Of a stretch of 41,910 bases of DNA, positions 1 through 11,657 are shown one piece after another. The notes under the pieces are model-generated. The model was not told the origin of the DNA. It did not search any database and worked only from the letters and a program-made list of their open reading frames with translations. A program made the translations under genes and the position numbers. The DNA lies in the NCBI GenBank assembly GCA_018969785.1, contig JAGWXR010000004.1, positions 1-41,910 on the forward strand, in the 5' to 3' direction. Each line of letters starts with the position of its first letter. Position 1 is the stretch's first letter. The DNA comes from Alphaproteobacteria bacterium. GTDB lineage: Bacteria > Pseudomonadota > Alphaproteobacteria > Micropepsales > Micropepsaceae.

Positions 1-136
1 GGCCGACCGCGTACGCTGGGAACACATTCAGCGCGTCTACGAACTTTGCGGCCAGAACGTCTCCGAAACAGCACGGCGGCTTGCCATGCACCGCCGCACG
101 CTGCAACGCATCCTCGCCAAGCGCTCGCCGAAATAG
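1..136 (+). CDS. C-terminal fragment of a two-component response regulator, ActR/PrrA/RegA type (Fis-like HTH)
   Basis: Frame starting at base 2 reads [44 protein letters not shown], the characteristic HTH tail of the ActR/PrrA/RegA family; truncated by window start. Confidence 0.85.
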   Translation, partial: ADRVRWEHIQRVYELCGQNVSETARRLAMHRRTLQRILAKRSPK

Positions 137-151
137 GATCGCGCGCACCCG

Positions 152-598
152 TCAGGATTCGGGCGGCATCGTGCCTTGCCGCGCGAAGCGCTCGGCCGCG
201 CATCTGGCAAACCGGATCAGCGTGGCCTTGCGCCGCGCAGCCGACACCCTGAGCGCCTGCGAGGGCCTGAGGATCGCCCCGCCAAACCGGTCGGCGACGA
301 TCAGCCCGTGCTCGGCCGGCAGGTGGCTCTCGGGAAAACCCTCGGGCACGGCAAAGAAATACTGGTCGCAATAATCCAGGTACTCGGGCCACTTCCGGTC
401 CCCGCGGAGATCCTCGACGCTCACCTTGATCTCGACGCCCACCAGGCTCCCGTCGGCAGACACAGCCGCCACGTCAAGGCGCCGGCCGCTCGCCAGCACG
501 AACTCGCAGAGCGGCGCATGTCCCAGCGCAAGCATCAGCCGGCTCACGCCGCGTGCGACGTCCGCGCTTGACCCATAGGAGCGATAGGTTCCAGACAT
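152..598 (-). CDS. MmcB-family putative DNA repair protein
   Basis: Likely start is the internal Met (MSGTYRSYGSSADVARGVSRLML...); GVEIKVSVEDLRGDRKWPEYLDYCDQYFFAVPEGFP resembles the MmcB nuclease-like fold. Confidence 0.75.
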   Translation of the reverse strand: MSGTYRSYGSSADVARGVSRLMLALGHAPLCEFVLASGRRLDVAAVSADGSLVGVEIKVSVEDLRGDRKWPEYLDYCDQYFFAVPEGFPESHLPAEHGLIVADRFGGAILRPSQALRVSAARRKATLIRFARCAAERFARQGTMPPES

Positions 599-632
599 GG
601 ATCCATCATAGCCCGACGCCCGTCGGCACGGC

Positions 633-663
633 AAAAAGGGCGACCCGCGCGAGCGGGCCGCCC
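633..663 (-). terminator. Rho-independent terminator after the ferritin-like di-iron gene
   Basis: Minus strand: GGGCGGCCCGC-TCGC-GCGGGTCGCCC followed by TTTTT; 11-bp stem with one G-U wobble, just downstream of the stop at 689. Confidence 0.8.
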
Positions 664-688
664 CTTTGTCACGATCCGTCGGAAAGGA

Positions 689-1810
689 TTATTCAGCCGC
701 AAGCAGCGGTGAACGCGATCCCTTGCCCGAGAAATTCACCGTCTGCAGGAAACGGATGCCTTCCTCGGCAATGTCGTCGCCCACCATACGGTCACCCTCG
801 GCCTTGAGCTCGTCCATGTTCACATACATCGCATAGAAGGGCTTGGTGCGGTCGGTGATGATGCCGGCCTTGAGCAGCGTCTTGATCAGGACGCGGAAGA
901 TGTCCGTGGACTCCTTCATGCGTTCCTTGCGCTCCGCATCCGTGATCGCTTCCATCAGGGCCTGCTGCGCATCCTGCCACTCGATGCCGATCATCGCGTA
1001 GACCGACTTCATCTGCTCCGGATTGATCAGGTTGAACAGCAGCGTCTGGAAGCAGCTCGCGGCCCAGTCCTCGACGATGTTCTGCTCTTCCGTCGTCAGC
1101 TTGGGGATCGTGCGATCGGCCCAGATCTTGCCGAACTTGTGATGGAAAGCTTCGTCCGTCATGACCAGCTGCGTCAGGCGCACAAGCAGCGGATCGCGCG
1201 AGCGCGTGTAGAGCGTCGCAAACGCGCCCATCGCCAGGCCCTCGACCAGCATCTGCATGCCGACGATCTTCTTGTAGACCTCCGGCGCAAGCACCAGTTC
1301 CGTGAGCAGGTTGCCGAGCGTCGGGCCAACCGGCAGCGGCTTGCCCCAGCGCGCCTGGATGTAGCGCGCAAAGCCCGTCACGTGGCGCGCTTCCTCGCGC
1401 GCCTGGTTGGCGGCATATTCCTGCGCGCCGGGATCCTTCAGGATGTGGCAGAGCGAAGCCGACAGCGACAGCGCCCCCTGCTCGCCATGCAGGATCGACG
1501 ACAGGATCCAGCGGGCCGATTCATTGGCGAACCGGACGCGGTCACGCCCCGAGATCTTCTCGCCAAGCTTCGTCTGGAAGATCGGGAAGAACTCGTCGGG
1601 CAGGATCGACACGTTCTCGAGGTCGAACGGCTCGCTGTAGTCGATATACTTCTTGTCGAGCGGATCCCAGAAATGGTCATGGGTCGCCGAAATGATCTTG
1701 TCGAACGCCGTTGACCGCGCGTTGTAGCGGTCCGCATTCATCATCGCCGGAAAATCGGTCGGATCCAGCGCATCGTAGGCATTGTCCTTGGTGATCTGGG
1801 TGATCGTCAT
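689..1810 (-). CDS. Ferritin-like superfamily di-iron carboxylate protein (function unknown)
   Basis: 373 aa with two E-x29-E-x2-H di-iron signatures (E..EEARH and E..DEAFHH). Confidence 0.75.
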   Translation of the reverse strand: MTITQITKDNAYDALDPTDFPAMMNADRYNARSTAFDKIISATHDHFWDPLDKKYIDYSEPFDLENVSILPDEFFPIFQTKLGEKISGRDRVRFANESARWILSSILHGEQGALSLSASLCHILKDPGAQEYAANQAREEARHVTGFARYIQARWGKPLPVGPTLGNLLTELVLAPEVYKKIVGMQMLVEGLAMGAFATLYTRSRDPLLVRLTQLVMTDEAFHHKFGKIWADRTIPKLTTEEQNIVEDWAASCFQTLLFNLINPEQMKSVYAMIGIEWQDAQQALMEAITDAERKERMKESTDIFRVLIKTLLKAGIITDRTKPFYAMYVNMDELKAEGDRMVGDDIAEEGIRFLQTVNFSGKGSRSPLLAAE

Positions 1811-1857
1811 TGTCTTCCGGTCCCGTGTTTGAGAGAGCAGCGCATCGAACCAAATTA

Positions 1858-1871
1858 TGACGCCGGCGTCA
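1858..1871. promoter_or_regulatory. Perfect inverted repeat TGACGC-CG-GCGTCA, candidate operator 1
   Basis: Read directly; 48 bp upstream of the di-iron gene start codon. Confidence 0.6.
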
Positions 1872-1880
1872 ATTTAAAAA

Positions 1881-1894
1881 TGACGCAGGCGTCA
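1881..1894. promoter_or_regulatory. Inverted repeat TGACGC-AG-GCGTCA, candidate operator 2
   Basis: Same 6-bp arms as operator 1; centres 23 bp apart. Confidence 0.6.
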
Positions 1895-2314
1895 ACTTTA
1901 TGATGCCACATGCAAGTTAGAACCGTCTTAATCTGCATCGTGTTATGCTTAACGCAACCTGTGATTGCATTATGGAGCAAGACTGAGGCAAACGACCCAC
2001 ACACCCGCCCGGATTGGCAAAAAACCGAGCAAATTGTTCGCCGAGCCGGACCGCTGTGTTACAGTATTTTAAAATGGTCCGGTGCGTCCAATTTCAAGGT
2101 CCGCCGGCCACCTGTTTGTCGCGTGGTGGGGATGACCGCGCGCCATGGGGTGAGGGTCGGGAGGGAGCAAGGGGCAACTCAGGCCAGCGGGTCGAAAGAC
2201 TGCTGCTGGAATGAGAGGCCCGGTCGACCCCTTTCAGCTCTGGATGAAATGCGTGGGGACTGCAACGCCGCCGAGGCCAACAAGCCGGCGACGAGTGGGG
2301 AGTGAACGAGTTCG

Positions 2315-5056
2315 ATGATTACGATTCTTGAGACAATCTTTTTCCGCGGGCGCGTGCTCCTTCTGGCATCGCTGGCGCTCTTGACCGTTGTCCTCGGCCT
2401 TGAGGCAACGAAGCTGCGCATGGACGCAGGCTTCTACAAGGGCATGCCCACGAACCATCCTTACATCGAGACATTCCTCGAGTATCAGGACCGTCTGTTC
2501 GGCGCCAACCGCGTCATCATCGTTCTCCGCAACACCAAGGGCGACATCTGGAACAAGGAGTTCCTGAAGTCCCTCAATGAAATCACGCAGGACATCTTCT
2601 ACCTGCCCGGCGTCGACCGCAGGACCGTCACGAGCCTCTGGACCCCGAACACGCGCATTCTCGAGATAACCGAAGACGGCATCAACGCGCGCGACGTGAT
2701 CCCGGGCACCATCACGCCCGAAGAGATGGAAGGCGCCGCCATCAAGCAGCTGCGCAATGACGTCCTGAAAGGCAACCTCGTCGGCCGCCTCGTTTCAAAC
2801 GACTTCACCGCCGCCATGGTGGTGACCGAGTTGCTCGAATACGACCCGGCGACACAGAAGCGGCTCGACTACATCGCCCTCGGTGAGGAACTCGAGGCCA
2901 AGATCCGCGCCAAGTTCGAAAAGGACGGCCTCCAGGTCCACATCATCGGCTTCGCCAAGAGCATCTCCGACATCGCCAAGGGCGGCATCGAGGAAGCACC
3001 CAAGTTCTTCGGCATCGCCTTTGTCCTGACGGTCCTCTCGCTCTGGCTTTATTGCCGCGACTGGAAGCTGACCTGGCTGACGGTCCTTTGCTCGGCAACC
3101 TCGGTCGTCTGGCAGTTCGGCCTGATCACCCTGCTGGGCTTCGGCCTCGATCCGCTGGCGATCCTCGTGCCGTTCCTTGTATTCGCCATCGGCACCAGTC
3201 ACGGCGTACAACAGCTGAACATGATCACCGCCGAGCTGGCACACGGCTCGAACCCCGAACGGGCCGGTCGCTCGAGCTTCCGCGGCCTACTGGTCCCGGG
3301 AACCATCTCGATCCTGACCGACGCCGTCGGCTTTGCGGCCCTCTACGTGGTTCCCATCCCGCAGATCCAGGAACTCGCGATCACGGCAGCCATCGGCACG
3401 ATCCTGAAGATCGTGACCAACCTGATCATGCTGCCGGTCATGATGACCTACTTTACCTTCCCCGAGAACTATCGCGAGAAGGTGATGAAGGCACGCGAAC
3501 GCCGTTTGCGCTGGATGAAGCTTTTGGCCGTATTCGGAAAGCCCGCCGTGGCGTTCCCGGTATCGGCAGTCTTTTTCATTGCCTTCTGCTTTGCGGTCTA
3601 CAAGAGCAACGAACGCCACATCGGCGACCTGCACGCGGGCTCGCCCGAGCTGCGCCCGGGCTCGCGTTACAACGTCGATGCCAAGCTGATCTCCGAGAAG
3701 TTCTCGCTGGGCCTCGACCTCTTTACGGTGATCGTCGAGACACCACCGGAGTCCTGCGTGGACTACGACTCGATGGTCTACATGAACGAGTTCAGCTGGT
3801 ACATGCGCAACGTCGAGGGCGTGCGCGACGTCCAGAGCGCCGCGTTCACCGCCAAGACGATCGCGGCAGGATGGAACGAAGGCAACCTGAAATGGCGCGC
3901 CCTGCCCCACGACCGGTCGGCGCTCGTGCAGGCCACGGGCCCCATCGGTTCGAGCTCTGGCCTCCTGGATAACAACTGCACCATCATGCCGCTGCAGATC
4001 TTCCTGACGGACGGCAAGGCAACCACCATCAAGAAAGTGGTAGAGGCGGTGAATGCCTGGACGGCAGCCCGTGGCTTCGCACCCGTTCTCTCCGCAGGTC
4101 GCCCCAACGGCACGCGCGTGATGCCGCCGCAGTTCCTGCCTGATGGCAAGCCGATCCGCGACGAGCAGAGCCCGACCACAAGTTGGACGCTTGCGCGCGA
4201 GCAGGCCGACGGCCTTGTGTACACGGCGCCGGCCCTCGCCAAGGACCAGCCGCAGACCTGGACGGTGAAGGGTTACATGCGCCCGCCATCCGACAGGATC
4301 GACCTGCATGGCCTCGTCGGCGAACCGGTCAAGGGTGCAGAAGGCACGCTTGAAGTCACGCCCGGCAAGGACGGCAAGGCGCAGGTGGCCCTCGCGGCCC
4401 TGATTGCGAAGCCGGAATTCGCCGGCGCCGAACTCTTCGTCATTGACGGCGTGCCGGATTCCTTCGCGATCCGCATGGCTTCGGGCAACTCGGGTGTCAC
4501 AGCCGCCGTGAACGAGACCGTTCACACCTACGAGCTGCCCTCGGTCCTCATCGTCTATGCGATCGTGATCTTCCTGACCTACATCACCTATTGGGACTGG
4601 CGCGCCGCAGTGGGCTGCCTCCTGCCGCTGACCTACGCCACGTTCTTCGGCTACTGGTTCATGATGGAACTGGACATCGGCCTGAAGGTGTCGACCCTGC
4701 CCGTGATCGTGCTGGTCGTCGGCATCGGCATCGACTACGCCTACTACATCTATAACCGCCTCCAGTACCACCTGTCGCGCGGCCAGAACATTACGGACTC
4801 CTACGCGGAGACGGTGCTGGAAACAGGCAACGGCGTGTTCTACACCGCGCTGAACTTCGCCATCGGCGTTTCGACCTGGTCGCTCTCGCCGCTGAAGTTC
4901 CAGGCCGACATGGGCCTTCTGATGACCTTCATGTTCATGGTCAACATGGTCATGGCCCTGACAGCCCTGCCGGGTCTGGCCGTCGTGATCGACACCGTAT
5001 TCCCGCGCAAGAAGCTTCCCTACGCGGGTCCCGAGCCGGGAGGACACTGGCAATGA
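2315..5056 (+). CDS. RND/MMPL-type transporter, copy 1 (913 aa)
   Basis: Two hydrophobic RND halves (GFGLDPLAILVPFLVFAIGTSHGVQQLNM and LKVSTLPVIVLVVGIGIDYAYYIYNRL) flanking large periplasmic loops. Confidence 0.85.
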   Translation: MITILETIFFRGRVLLLASLALLTVVLGLEATKLRMDAGFYKGMPTNHPYIETFLEYQDRLFGANRVIIVLRNTKGDIWNKEFLKSLNEITQDIFYLPGVDRRTVTSLWTPNTRILEITEDGINARDVIPGTITPEEMEGAAIKQLRNDVLKGNLVGRLVSNDFTAAMVVTELLEYDPATQKRLDYIALGEELEAKIRAKFEKDGLQVHIIGFAKSISDIAKGGIEEAPKFFGIAFVLTVLSLWLYCRDWKLTWLTVLCSATSVVWQFGLITLLGFGLDPLAILVPFLVFAIGTSHGVQQLNMITAELAHGSNPERAGRSSFRGLLVPGTISILTDAVGFAALYVVPIPQIQELAITAAIGTILKIVTNLIMLPVMMTYFTFPENYREKVMKARERRLRWMKLLAVFGKPAVAFPVSAVFFIAFCFAVYKSNERHIGDLHAGSPELRPGSRYNVDAKLISEKFSLGLDLFTVIVETPPESCVDYDSMVYMNEFSWYMRNVEGVRDVQSAAFTAKTIAAGWNEGNLKWRALPHDRSALVQATGPIGSSSGLLDNNCTIMPLQIFLTDGKATTIKKVVEAVNAWTAARGFAPVLSAGRPNGTRVMPPQFLPDGKPIRDEQSPTTSWTLAREQADGLVYTAPALAKDQPQTWTVKGYMRPPSDRIDLHGLVGEPVKGAEGTLEVTPGKDGKAQVALAALIAKPEFAGAELFVIDGVPDSFAIRMASGNSGVTAAVNETVHTYELPSVLIVYAIVIFLTYITYWDWRAAVGCLLPLTYATFFGYWFMMELDIGLKVSTLPVIVLVVGIGIDYAYYIYNRLQYHLSRGQNITDSYAETVLETGNGVFYTALNFAIGVSTWSLSPLKFQADMGLLMTFMFMVNMVMALTALPGLAVVIDTVFPRKKLPYAGPEPGGHWQ

Positions 5057-5093
5057 ACCCGACCAGGGCCATGTTATCAGGATAGGAAATCAG

Positions 5094-5130
5094 GACACCC
5101 GCTTCAGGCTGGAGCAGGTGTCATTGTTTT
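5094..5130 (+). terminator. Terminator/attenuator-like hairpin between the two RND genes
   Basis: GACACC-c-GCTTC-AGGCT-GGAGC-a-GGTGTC followed by ATTGTTTT. Confidence 0.55.
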
Positions 5131-5177
5131 GAGCGCCTTCTTTGCAACTGCAAGTCAAACCAAGATAGTCCAAGCCC

Positions 5178-7919
5178 ATGATCAGATTTCTCGAGACCAT
5201 CTTCTTCCGCGGCCGCGTTCTCGTGCTGGCGATCATTGCCGTCGCGACCATTTTCCTCGGCTTCGAGGCAACCAAGCTGCGGATGGACGCGGGCTTCTAC
5301 AAGAGCCTGCCGACGGATCATCCCTACATCGACACCTTCCTTGAGTACCAGGACAGGCTGTTCGGCGCGAACCGGGTGATCATTGTTCTCGACAACACCA
5401 AGGGCGACATCTGGAACAAGGAGTTCCTCAAGACCCTCGACGAGGCAACCAAGGCGATCTTCTACCTGCCGGGCGTTGACCGTCGCACGGTGACCAGTCT
5501 GTGGACCCCGAACACGCGCATTCTCGAGATCACCGAGGACGGCATCAACGCCCGCGACATCATCCCGGGCACATTGACACCCGATGAAATGAATGCGCCG
5601 GCGATCAAGCAGCTGCGCAATGACGTGCTCAAGGGCAACCTCGTCGGGCGCCTTGTCTCCAATGACTTCACCTCGAGCATGATCGTCACCGAATTGCTCG
5701 AGTATGACCCGGCAACCCAGCAGAAACTCGATTACATCGCCCTCGGCGAACAGCTGGAAAGGGAAATCCGCGGCAAGTTCGAGAAAGGCGACCTGAAGGT
5801 CCACATCATCGGTTTCGCCAAGAACATTTCCGACATTGCCAAGGGCGGATCCGAATCCGCACCGGTCTTCTTCGGCGGCGCCTTCATCCTGACTGTCCTG
5901 GCCGTCTACTTCTATTGCCGCAACTGGCCACTCACGATCATCACGGTCGGCTGCTCGCTGACCTCGGTCGTCTGGCAGTTCGGCATGATCACGCTGCTGG
6001 GTTTCGGCCTCGACCCGCTGGCAATCCTGGTGCCGTTCCTCGTCTTTGCGATCGGCACCAGTCACGGCGTTCAGCAATTGAACATGATCACCGCCGAGAT
6101 CACCCACGGCTCCACGCCGGAGCAGGCGGCGCGCTCGAGCTTCCGCGGCCTTCTGATCCCGGGCTCGCTCTCGCTTGTGACGGCAGTCGTCGGCTTTGCA
6201 GCCCTTCTGGTAGTCCCGATCCCGCAGATCCAGGAGCTGGCCATCACGGCTTCGATCGGCACAGGCCTCAAGCTGATTTCGAACCTCATCATGCTGCCCG
6301 TCATCGTGTCGTACCTGAAGTTCGACGACGGCTACAAGGCGCGCGTGACAAAGGCCCGCGACACCCGCTTGCGGTTCATGAGGCTTCTCGGCGTTTTCGG
6401 ACGGCCTGCCGTGGCCTACCCCGTGACGGCAGTGTTCCTCGCCATGTTCGCGGCCTCGGTCTACTACAGCCAGAACCGCCATGTCGGCGACCTGCACCCG
6501 GGTTCGCCGGAACTGCGTCCCGACGCCCGCTACAACCAGGACGCCCAGGCCATCTCCAACAAGTTCTCGGTTGGCCTCGACCTCTTCACGGTCATCGTGG
6601 AGACGCCGCCCGAGTCCTGCGTGGACTATCCGTCGATGGTCTACATGAACGATTTCAGCTGGTACATGCGCAACATCGAAGGTGTCCGCGACGTGCAGAG
6701 CGCCGCCTTCACCGCCAAGACGATCGCGGCCGGCTGGAACGAAGGCAACCTGAAATGGCGCGCCCTGCCCCACGACCGGTCGGCACTTGTGCAGGCGACA
6801 GGCCCCATCGGGTCGAGCTCGGGCCTGCTTGACAACAATTGCACGATCATGCCGCTGCAGATCTACCTCGTCGATGGCAAGGCCACGACCCTCAAGAACG
6901 TGGTCAAGGCCGTCGAAGCCTGGATGGAAGCGCGTGGGTTCCCGCCGATCCTTTCGGCCGGAAGGCCCAACGGAACACGCGTGATGCCGCCGCAGTTCCT
7001 GCCCGATGGCAAGCCCATCCGCGACGAACAGAGCCCCACGTCGTCCTGGACGGTGAACCGCACCCAGGCCGAAGGCCTGGTCTACACCGCCCCGGAGGCC
7101 GTCAAGGATCGTCCGCAGACCTGGACGGTCAAGGGCTACCTGTCGCCACCATCCGACAAGATCGAACTGCGCGGTCTCGTGGGTGAGGCCGTCAAGGGTG
7201 CGGAAGGTACGATCGAGGTGGTTCCCGGCAAGGACGGCAAGGCCAAGGTCGACCTGCTGCCGCTCATCTCCCGCCCCGAATTCGCGAACGCCGAACTCTT
7301 CGTGATCGACGGTGTTCCGGACGCATTCAACATCCGCATGGCGTCGGGCAACTCTGGCGTCACGGCAGCCGTGAACGAAACGCTCGAGATCTACGAGCTC
7401 CCCTCCACGCTGATCGTCTATGTGATGGTGTTGTTCCTGACCTACATCACCTACTTCGACTGGCGCGCCGCAGTGGGCTGCATGCTGCCCCTGCTCTTTG
7501 CGACCTTCTTCGGCTACTTCTTCATGATGGAGCTCGACATCGGCCTGAAAGTGTCGACGCTCCCCGTGATCGTGCTGGTGGTTGGCGTCGGCGTCGACTA
7601 CGCCTACTACATATACAACCGCCTGCAATATCACCTGTCCGAAGGCGTCAGTATCACCGAAGCCTACGAGGAAACGATCCTCGAGACGGGCAACGGCGTG
7701 TTCTTCACAGCCCTGAACTTCGCCGTCGGCGTGTCGACCTGGTCGTTCTCGCCGCTCAAGTTCCAGGCAGACATGGGAACGCTGCTGACATTCATGTTCA
7801 TGACCAACATGATCATGGCCCTCACGGCGCTGCCGGGTATCGCCGTCGTGATCGACAGGCTCATGCCCCGCAAGAAGCTGCCCTACCCGGGCCCCGAGCC
7901 GGGAGGCCACTGGCACTGA
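5178..7919 (+). CDS. RND/MMPL-type transporter, copy 2 (913 aa), tandem paralogue of copy 1
   Basis: Same length as copy 1 and alignable end to end with high similarity. Confidence 0.85.
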   Translation: MIRFLETIFFRGRVLVLAIIAVATIFLGFEATKLRMDAGFYKSLPTDHPYIDTFLEYQDRLFGANRVIIVLDNTKGDIWNKEFLKTLDEATKAIFYLPGVDRRTVTSLWTPNTRILEITEDGINARDIIPGTLTPDEMNAPAIKQLRNDVLKGNLVGRLVSNDFTSSMIVTELLEYDPATQQKLDYIALGEQLEREIRGKFEKGDLKVHIIGFAKNISDIAKGGSESAPVFFGGAFILTVLAVYFYCRNWPLTIITVGCSLTSVVWQFGMITLLGFGLDPLAILVPFLVFAIGTSHGVQQLNMITAEITHGSTPEQAARSSFRGLLIPGSLSLVTAVVGFAALLVVPIPQIQELAITASIGTGLKLISNLIMLPVIVSYLKFDDGYKARVTKARDTRLRFMRLLGVFGRPAVAYPVTAVFLAMFAASVYYSQNRHVGDLHPGSPELRPDARYNQDAQAISNKFSVGLDLFTVIVETPPESCVDYPSMVYMNDFSWYMRNIEGVRDVQSAAFTAKTIAAGWNEGNLKWRALPHDRSALVQATGPIGSSSGLLDNNCTIMPLQIYLVDGKATTLKNVVKAVEAWMEARGFPPILSAGRPNGTRVMPPQFLPDGKPIRDEQSPTSSWTVNRTQAEGLVYTAPEAVKDRPQTWTVKGYLSPPSDKIELRGLVGEAVKGAEGTIEVVPGKDGKAKVDLLPLISRPEFANAELFVIDGVPDAFNIRMASGNSGVTAAVNETLEIYELPSTLIVYVMVLFLTYITYFDWRAAVGCMLPLLFATFFGYFFMMELDIGLKVSTLPVIVLVVGVGVDYAYYIYNRLQYHLSEGVSITEAYEETILETGNGVFFTALNFAVGVSTWSFSPLKFQADMGTLLTFMFMTNMIMALTALPGIAVVIDRLMPRKKLPYPGPEPGGHWH

Positions 7920-7944
7920 GAGCCCCGGCTTTTCGCCATCGACA

Positions 7945-7980
7945 GGGGGTCGGAACAGGGATGTTCCGGCCCTCTTTTTT
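7945..7980 (+). terminator. Rho-independent terminator after RND copy 2
   Basis: GGGTCGGAAC-AGGGAT-GTTCCGGCCC then TCTTTTTT. Confidence 0.85.
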
Positions 7981-8021
7981 GTGGCAAATGCTGACCTGCC
8001 AGAGCACGGGAATCAGCAAGG

Positions 8022-8477
8022 ATGCTCGAACGGATCATCGCCTTTCTCGATGCGCGCATGGAACAGGGCGCCATCAACCCCGACCCCTTCGAACGCGCAC
8101 ATGTGGCCGTGGCAGCCCTCCTCGTCGAGGCCTCGCGCATGGACGGTCACTACGAGGCCTTTGAGCAGGGAACCATTGTCCGGATCATCCGCGACACGCT
8201 GAAACTGCCCCCGCAGAAAGCCCGGGAGCTTCTCGCGCTCGCCGACATACGCCAGGCCGGCACCTGGGACGACTGGATCTTCTGCCAGGCCGTCAAGCGC
8301 AGCTTCGACAGGGCCGAACGGACCGACATCCTGGAAAAGCTCTGGGAGATCGCGATGTCAGACGGCCAGCTGCACAACCTCGAAGCCATGATGCTCAACC
8401 GCGTGGCCGAGGAACTAGAGATCCCGCTGCCCGAACGCGAGCGCATTGCGCTGAAGGCAAAGGCCACAGCAGGCTGA
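8022..8477 (+). CDS. TerB-like (tellurite resistance TerB fold) protein
   Basis: All-helical 151 aa with AALLVEASRMDGHYEAFEQGTIVRII and LEKLWEIAMSDGQLHNLEAMMLNRVAEEL repeats typical of TerB. Confidence 0.75.
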   Translation: MLERIIAFLDARMEQGAINPDPFERAHVAVAALLVEASRMDGHYEAFEQGTIVRIIRDTLKLPPQKARELLALADIRQAGTWDDWIFCQAVKRSFDRAERTDILEKLWEIAMSDGQLHNLEAMMLNRVAEELEIPLPERERIALKAKATAG

Positions 8478-8493
8478 CGGGGGCTGCTCCCCG

Positions 8494-9165
8494 TCAGATA
8501 CCCTTGAATGTCGCGAATTCCCCGAGCGGCGCCCGGTCGCTGCGCAGGCCGTTGATCGCCGCCTTCGGATCGATATGGCCGATGCCCATCCCGCAGAACA
8601 GCATCAGTTCGGGCGGGATCGCCAGGAACTCACCCACCGTCTTGTACCAGATCGCCCAGGCCTCCTGCGGCGCCGTATGAAGGCCATGCTCGCGCGCGAG
8701 CAGCATGATCGACTGCATGAACATGCCAAGGTCGGCCCACTGCCCCTGCTGCATCTGCCGGTCGATCGCAAAGAACATCGCGCAGGGCGCACCGAAGAAC
8801 TCGAAGTTCCGCGCGAACTGCATCAGGCGCCCGAGTTTGTCCTCGCGCGTCACCCCGATGGTCGCATACATGTCCTCGCCGACCTTGAAGCGGCGGGACT
8901 TGTAGGGCTCCTTCAGCTCCGGCGGATAGATGTTGTACTCCGTGCCCTCGCCGCGCGGGCTCGCCGACACTTTCTCCCGGATCAGCGCCTTGAAGCGCAC
9001 AAGGTCGTCCCCGCCCACCACCCACACATGCCACGGCTGCAGGTTGCCGCCCGATGGTGCCCGCTTGGCCGTTTCCAGGATCTCGCGGATGACGCGTCCA
9101 TCGACCGGCGTGTCGAGGAACGCCCGGGCCGTCAGGCGGGTATTGATGGCTTCGCTGACATTCAT
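8494..9165 (-). CDS. Nitroreductase family protein
   Basis: MNVSEAINTRLTARAFLDTPVDGRVIREILETAKRAPSGGNLQPWHVWVV nitroreductase N-terminus; upstream Met at 9177 also possible. Confidence 0.85.
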   Translation of the reverse strand: MNVSEAINTRLTARAFLDTPVDGRVIREILETAKRAPSGGNLQPWHVWVVGGDDLVRFKALIREKVSASPRGEGTEYNIYPPELKEPYKSRRFKVGEDMYATIGVTREDKLGRLMQFARNFEFFGAPCAMFFAIDRQMQQGQWADLGMFMQSIMLLAREHGLHTAPQEAWAIWYKTVGEFLAIPPELMLFCGMGIGHIDPKAAINGLRSDRAPLGEFATFKGI

Positions 9166-9183
9166 GATGCGCAGCACCCTTTC

Positions 9184-11619
<2,436 letters not shown>

Positions 11620-11657
11620 TCAATCAGTTTCAATGAGCCCGCTTCCGCAGGCAGCAA

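Noticed and set aside
2189-2230. GGGTCGA...TCGACCC inverted repeat upstream of RND copy 1
   Set aside because: Short arms in GC-rich DNA with a long spacer; not distinguishable from chance without conservation data.
5121-7916. 931-aa minus-strand ORF opposite RND copy 2 (and 588-aa ORF at 3287-5053 opposite copy 1)
   Set aside because: Mirror frames of the RND genes; low-complexity His/Asp/Arg-rich translation. Their mutual similarity follows from similarity of the duplicated genes.
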